From assembly GCA_022771185.1 (NCBI GenBank), contig JALFCJ010000028.1, positions 1 to 7,933 on the forward strand: DNA of 7,933 bases, in the 5' to 3' direction. Of this stretch, positions 5,544-7,933 are shown one piece after another. How positions within the stretch are numbered: the stretch's first letter is position 1; each line of letters opens with the position of its first letter. Origin of the DNA: Spirochaetales bacterium (GTDB taxonomy: Bacteria; Spirochaetota; Spirochaetia; Sphaerochaetales; Sphaerochaetaceae). The notes under the pieces were generated by a model. It was given only the letters and a program-made list of their open reading frames with translations. It was not told the origin of the DNA and made no database searches. The translations under genes were made by a program, and so were the position numbers.

Positions 5544-6530
5544 ATGCGTTATCAACCATTATCCAAGATTACAGACTCTTATTGGTATGCTTTTAATGAC
5601 GAACCAATCGCCACAAGGGGTGCTTTGAAGCTTTGCGACCCTGCATACCTACTTCCGGAAGAGTCACCGGATGGGCTATGGCATATGTTCGCCCATACTT
5701 GGATAGGTTTGGAACACTTCACTTCCACTTCCGGTTTGGAGTGGAGGAGAGAGCATCTCATTACATGGCGCGCACATTCTCCTTTTATTTTCCGTGAAGG
5801 GGGAACATACTGGCTTTTTTATGAGATTCACGATAAGACTAATTTTTTCACCAAAAGTGATGATTCTATCTCCGCTTCCCGTATTATGGTAATCTCCTCA
5901 AATGACCTTATGCTTTGGTCAAAGCCTAAGCTAGTATTGGACTCCACCAAAATAAAGAGAGCCCAATATAAAGATGGACCCGTCAGAGTATCGCGTCCTC
6001 AGTTAATTGAATGGGAAGGAAGATACCGCTTGTATTTCGGTGCAGGGGAAACCAGGATGTATGATACAAGGCAGAAGACAACAGCCAGGCTTATGTATGC
6101 AGAGTCCGATTACCTTGATAAAGAGTGGAGAGTAAACCCTGAGCCGTTATTGGAGATTGAACCTGATTCAGAGTATAGAAACTTGGCTGTTGGATCTGTG
6201 CGTATTATTCCTTGCTCAGATGGGCTTGCAGCCTTTGAATGTGCTTACTCTTATGATAGGGAGAAGAATAGGTCCACTTCCTGTGTACTTCTTCTTACTT
6301 CTCAAGACGGTAGAGATTGGAAGACTGAGAAAGTCATTCAGAAGACTGCAGAAGAGGGCTGGGCCAGCAGATATATAACAAGTGTGGATGTCAGATATAA
6401 AGACGGTGAGAATACATGGTATTGTTATTACTCTGCAAACGGTTTTGTTGAGAAATTCGGAATGAAGTTTGTCAAAGAGTCACTGGGACTCTTGTTGGGG
6501 ACAGATTCCAAACCTACAATTCAGGGATAA
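5544..6530 (+). CDS. Five-bladed beta-propeller glycosidase-like protein (GH43/GH130 type)
   Basis: This 328-residue protein has no signal peptide and is presumably cytosolic. Repeating blade patterns are visible. Blade 1 is CDPAYLLPEE (31-40) with GLWHMFAHTW. Blade 2 is HSPFIFREGGTYWLFYE (78-94) followed by SSNDLMLWSKPKLVLD. Blade 3 is VSRPQLIEWEGRYRLYFGAGE (149-169). Blade 4 is AVGSVRIIPCSDGLAAFE with SQDGRDWKTEKVI. Blade 5 is ITSVDVRYKDGENTWYCYYSANG (278-300). The 'S-x-D-x-x-x-W' turns and 'xWYLFY' strands are typical of the GH43/GH32/GH130 propeller superfamily. Asp32, Glu94 and Glu169 are at positions where such enzymes carry acidic catalytic residues, but I cannot assign them. A sugar-cleaving or phosphorolysing role is family inference; the substrate is unknown. 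The ATG at 5544 lies 6 nt after the preceding stop, with AAGAGGA 11 nt upstream inside the previous gene. It is the last gene of the operon. Fold confidence is good; enzyme family uncertain. Confidence 0.85.
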   Translation: MRYQPLSKITDSYWYAFNDEPIATRGALKLCDPAYLLPEESPDGLWHMFAHTWIGLEHFTSTSGLEWRREHLITWRAHSPFIFREGGTYWLFYEIHDKTNFFTKSDDSISASRIMVISSNDLMLWSKPKLVLDSTKIKRAQYKDGPVRVSRPQLIEWEGRYRLYFGAGETRMYDTRQKTTARLMYAESDYLDKEWRVNPEPLLEIEPDSEYRNLAVGSVRIIPCSDGLAAFECAYSYDREKNRSTSCVLLLTSQDGRDWKTEKVIQKTAEEGWASRYITSVDVRYKDGENTWYCYYSANGFVEKFGMKFVKESLGLLLGTDSKPTIQG

Positions 6531-6585
6531 ACAGCCTAGCATCTTCATGGTAAAGTCAAAATAAATCATGATATTAGCATATGCA

Positions 6586-6620
6586 AAGATCTCGATTCTG
6601 TATCTTTGAATCGGGGGCTT
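6586..6620 (+). terminator. Imperfect hairpin after the NIF3–lspA operon, possible terminator
   Basis: AAGATCTCGATTC (6586-6598) pairs with GAATCGGGGGCTT (6608-6620) across a 9-nt loop. The inner six pairs (CGATTC/GAATCG) are perfect. Next come G-U/C-G pairs and one mismatch, then three more pairs. It lies about 55 nt after the stop of the last operon gene. It lacks a T-run, so termination is only probable. Confidence 0.4.
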
Positions 6621-6639
6621 ATGGTGAATACATCAGCGT

Positions 6640-6900
6640 ATACTATCTAGGATTATTCCTATTCTTTTCTTTGATTTTGCAAGTAAAGCATTATTCTTTT
6701 TAGCTTCTGTTTTATATATGTAGTTATGATTTGTATATAAAGTATATATATAAATCTAGTTATACGTTTATATATATAAACTTTAAAGAAACATCTTAAA
6801 ATAACATTATATAATTAAAGAAAATATGTGTTGTTTTTTTTATTGCTGATTTATATATATTATATATAAAGGATTATGTATAGGTTATTACACAGATTTA
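6640..6900. other. Very AT-rich spacer with TA-repeat palindromes upstream of the AlbA_2 gene
   Basis: The stretch is visibly richer in A and T than any other part of the window and contains runs of TATATA. It includes a perfect 16-bp palindrome GTTTATATATATAAAC at 6766-6781, immediately followed by CTTTAAAG. A possible promoter for the next gene is TTGCTG at 6843-6848, a 16-nt spacer, and TATAAA at 6865-6870; many other TATA-like boxes make this choice uncertain. There is no gene in it. The composition break marks the boundary between the core operon and the accessory right end. Confidence 0.5.
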
Positions 6901-6909
6901 ATTGAAAGG

Positions 6910-7515
6910 TTGCTTCAATATGACTCAGAAGAAGAGTGGTTCGAATACAAAGAAAATTGGTTTGACGCTCATGGCATCGGCGAATATATCTCTGCACTTT
7001 CCAATGCAGCAGCAATAAGGGGATTGGAATATGCCTATATGATTTGGGGGATAGAGGATAAGACTAAAAAAATAGTAGGGACAAGTATCAATTATCAACT
7101 GGATTATAAAGGTGAACCATATCAACATTATTTGGCTCGTTTAATATCTCCAAGTGTATTCTTCTCATTTAACGAGGTATATATAGGTGAAAAGAGAGTT
7201 GTAATTCTTGAAATACCTGCTGCTAAATCTGTTCCAACATCTTTTGATGGTGTCAGATATATAAGGATTGGTTCCAGTAAGGAAAATGTCAGTCGCTATC
7301 CTACTAGAGAAGTAGCTCTTTTTTCTGCATTGAATTCGGGAATTCCTTCATTGATTAATCAGGAATCTCAATATCAAGAATTAACTTTCTTAAGATTGTT
7401 TACTTATTATGCTGGACGTGGAATATCTTTAAAAGAGGAAACATTCAAGAAGAATCTTCATCTTTTAACAAAGAGTGGTAAATATCCCTTTATCTCGAAG
7501 TATGAAAAAGAGTGA
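6910..7515 (+). CDS. Schlafen/AlbA_2-domain protein, N-terminal fragment of a larger regulator
   Basis: This 201-residue frame has a clear AlbA_2 (Schlafen-type, formerly 'divergent AAA_4') domain at about 1-140. Recognisable blocks are EWFEYKENWFD (9-19), GEYISALSNAAAIRG (24-38), MIWGIED (44-50), RVVILEIPAA (96-105) and FDGVRYIRIGSSKENV (112-127). Full-length relatives are roughly 450-550 residues. They continue through a histidine-kinase-like ATPase region to a C-terminal winged helix. Here the protein stops soon after HLLTKSGKYPFIS, where relatives run on into that region, so it looks truncated. The start is uncertain. TTG at 6910 directly follows GAAAGG, but the frame is open back to 6850 and the upstream residues YTDLIER read like the family's first helix. 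An ATG at 6876 with AAAGGA nearby is out of frame by one base. Family members are linked to transcription regulation and, in some settings, phage defence; no function can be asserted for this fragment. Confidence 0.75.
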   Translation: MLQYDSEEEWFEYKENWFDAHGIGEYISALSNAAAIRGLEYAYMIWGIEDKTKKIVGTSINYQLDYKGEPYQHYLARLISPSVFFSFNEVYIGEKRVVILEIPAAKSVPTSFDGVRYIRIGSSKENVSRYPTREVALFSALNSGIPSLINQESQYQELTFLRLFTYYAGRGISLKEETFKKNLHLLTKSGKYPFISKYEKE

Positions 7516-7747
7516 ATCAAAGGAAGAAATAGAATTGGTACCAGGTTCTCTGGCGATAAATGAGACAGAGGAAAAAATCCTTCTTGAGATTAGGAATAAT
7601 CCCAATATATCGCTATTAGAGATATCTAATCGCCTGAAACTCTCATACATGACAGTTCAGAAATACTCCGCAAAATTAAGAGAAAAGGGATTCATAGAAA
7701 GAGTAGGAAGTAAGAGATGTGGATATTGGAGAGTAATTGAAAAATAA
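7502..7747 (+). CDS. Winged-helix DNA-binding fragment, C-terminus of the Schlafen/AlbA_2-type protein
   Basis: Counting from ATG 7502, this is an 81-residue protein. A GTG at 7475 in the same frame is a less likely start. Residues 18-81 form a typical winged helix: INETEEKILLEIRNNP (helix 1), SLLEISNRLKLS (helix 2), YMTVQKYSAKLREKG (recognition helix), and FIERVGSKRCGYWRVIE (wing). This is the exact style of the C-terminal domain that ends AlbA_2/ATPase/HTH proteins (…IERVGSKKGGYWKV…). The ORF overlaps the AlbA_2 frame by 14 bases in a different frame and has no ribosome site. It therefore looks like the other end of the same ancestral gene, brought next to the N-terminal piece by loss of the middle plus a frame change. 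Coupled translation from the overlapping stop at 7513-7515 could still produce it as a separate small DNA-binding protein. The stop is only 2 bp from an insertion-sequence end. Confidence 0.7.
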   Translation: MKKSESKEEIELVPGSLAINETEEKILLEIRNNPNISLLEISNRLKLSYMTVQKYSAKLREKGFIERVGSKRCGYWRVIEK

Positions 7748-7749
7748 TA

Positions 7750-7764
7750 GGGGCTGTTGCACGA
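7750..7764. repeat. Putative terminal inverted repeat of the insertion sequence
   Basis: GGGGCTGTTGCACGA forms the presumed outer tip of the element. The matching copy would be outside the window. The boundary is inferred from resemblance to known IS tips and from the transposase stop lying just inside it. Confidence 0.45.
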
Positions 7765-7769
7765 ACCAT

Positions 7770-7933
7770 TTAAAGAGTAAGCATAAGCCCCAAACAGGCG
7801 GATGTGAGCGAATAGCGAGCATCCGCCTTGCGTTTTTTACGTCCGACGTCAACTTCCAACGGATTCATGTCAATGAACATCCGGCCTCCTTCGAGGCTTT
7901 CATTCAATTGCTTCTTATTGATGGTGTCTGTTC
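7770..7933 (-). CDS. Transposase, C-terminal part (start outside window)
   Basis: On the minus strand a frame is open from the window edge and stops with TAA at 7772-7770, giving 53 residues. It contains INKKQLNESLEGGRMFID, then NPLEVDVGRKKRKADARYS, and ends LTSACLGLMLTL. Short length kept it out of simple ORF lists. It is called a transposase from its position just inside an IS-like tip and its basic character. I do not recognise a catalytic DDE motif in this fragment and cannot name the IS family. It could also be a degraded copy. Confidence 0.5.
   Translation of the reverse strand, partial: TDTINKKQLNESLEGGRMFIDMNPLEVDVGRKKRKADARYSLTSACLGLMLTL
7796..7838 (+). terminator. Strong rho-independent terminator on the plus strand, inside the transposase gene
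   Basis: AGGCGGATG (7796-7804) and CATCCGCCT (7820-7828) form a perfect 9-bp GC-rich stem with a 15-nt loop. The sequence TGCG and six T residues (7833-7838) follow. It would stop plus-strand transcripts coming from the AlbA_2/winged-helix ORFs as they enter the IS. On the minus strand the same bases code for part of the transposase C-terminus. Confidence 0.7.

Larger units (their letters stand above)
7750..7933 (-). mobile_element. Insertion sequence, one end (continues beyond window)
   Basis: The element appears to begin at 7750 with GGGGCTGTTGCACGA, a sequence like the terminal inverted repeats of many IS5/IS1182-type elements (GGG-C/A-CTGTT-type ends). A transposase-like reading frame ends 20 bp inside that tip on the minus strand. 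The other end and any target duplication are outside the window, so the exact family and boundary are not proven. The element sits directly after the winged-helix ORF. Confidence 0.6.

Noticed and set aside
6640..6880. TA-repeat region considered as a replication or plasmid origin
   Set aside because: No iterons, DnaA-box pattern or replication gene is nearby; TA repeats alone do not support an origin.

Overview
The window looks like a chromosomal segment of a moderately AT-rich bacterium. I infer a spirochaete (Treponema/Sphaerochaeta-like) from the NIF3–lspA–small-membrane-protein gene string and the style of the LspA motifs. This is recognition only; no marker gene settles it. The left and middle parts are ordinary housekeeping and metabolic genes. 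The right end is accessory DNA containing a reduced Schlafen/AlbA_2-type gene and the edge of an insertion sequence.

Layout. (1) <1-335 (+): the C-terminal end of a MATE-family efflux transporter. (2) 477-2366 (-): a Lon-like AAA_32/Lon-protease protein, convergent with the MATE gene. (3) 2367-2801: a gene-poor spacer holding the lon-like promoter and a hairpin that probably terminates the next gene. (4) 2802-3695 (-): a GIY-YIG domain protein with its own promoter. (5) 3979-6530 (+): a compact four-gene operon. It encodes a NIF3/YbgI-type metal protein, lipoprotein signal peptidase LspA (ATGA overlap), an 88-residue two-helix membrane protein, and a cytosolic five-bladed beta-propeller protein of the GH43/GH130 type. 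(6) 6531-6909: a very AT-rich spacer with palindromes. (7) 6910-7747 (+): two overlapping ORFs that look like the N-terminal AlbA_2 domain and C-terminal winged helix of one Schlafen-like regulator whose middle ATPase region is gone. (8) 7750->7933: the end of an insertion sequence with the C-terminus of a transposase on the minus strand. A strong plus-strand terminator lies inside that coding region.

The most notable observation is in the promoters. The lon-like gene (GTG start) and the NIF3 gene (ATG start) both lack a Shine-Dalgarno sequence. Each has a good sigma70-type promoter whose -10 box ends 6-7 nt before the start codon, so transcription should begin on or next to the first coding base. 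The three downstream operon genes all have clear Shine-Dalgarno sequences. This suggests that first genes of transcripts here may be translated from leaderless mRNAs.

No CRISPR array, tRNA, rRNA or clear defence operon was found. The Schlafen/AlbA_2 remnant next to the IS is the only plausible defence- or regulation-related island, and it appears degraded or reduced.
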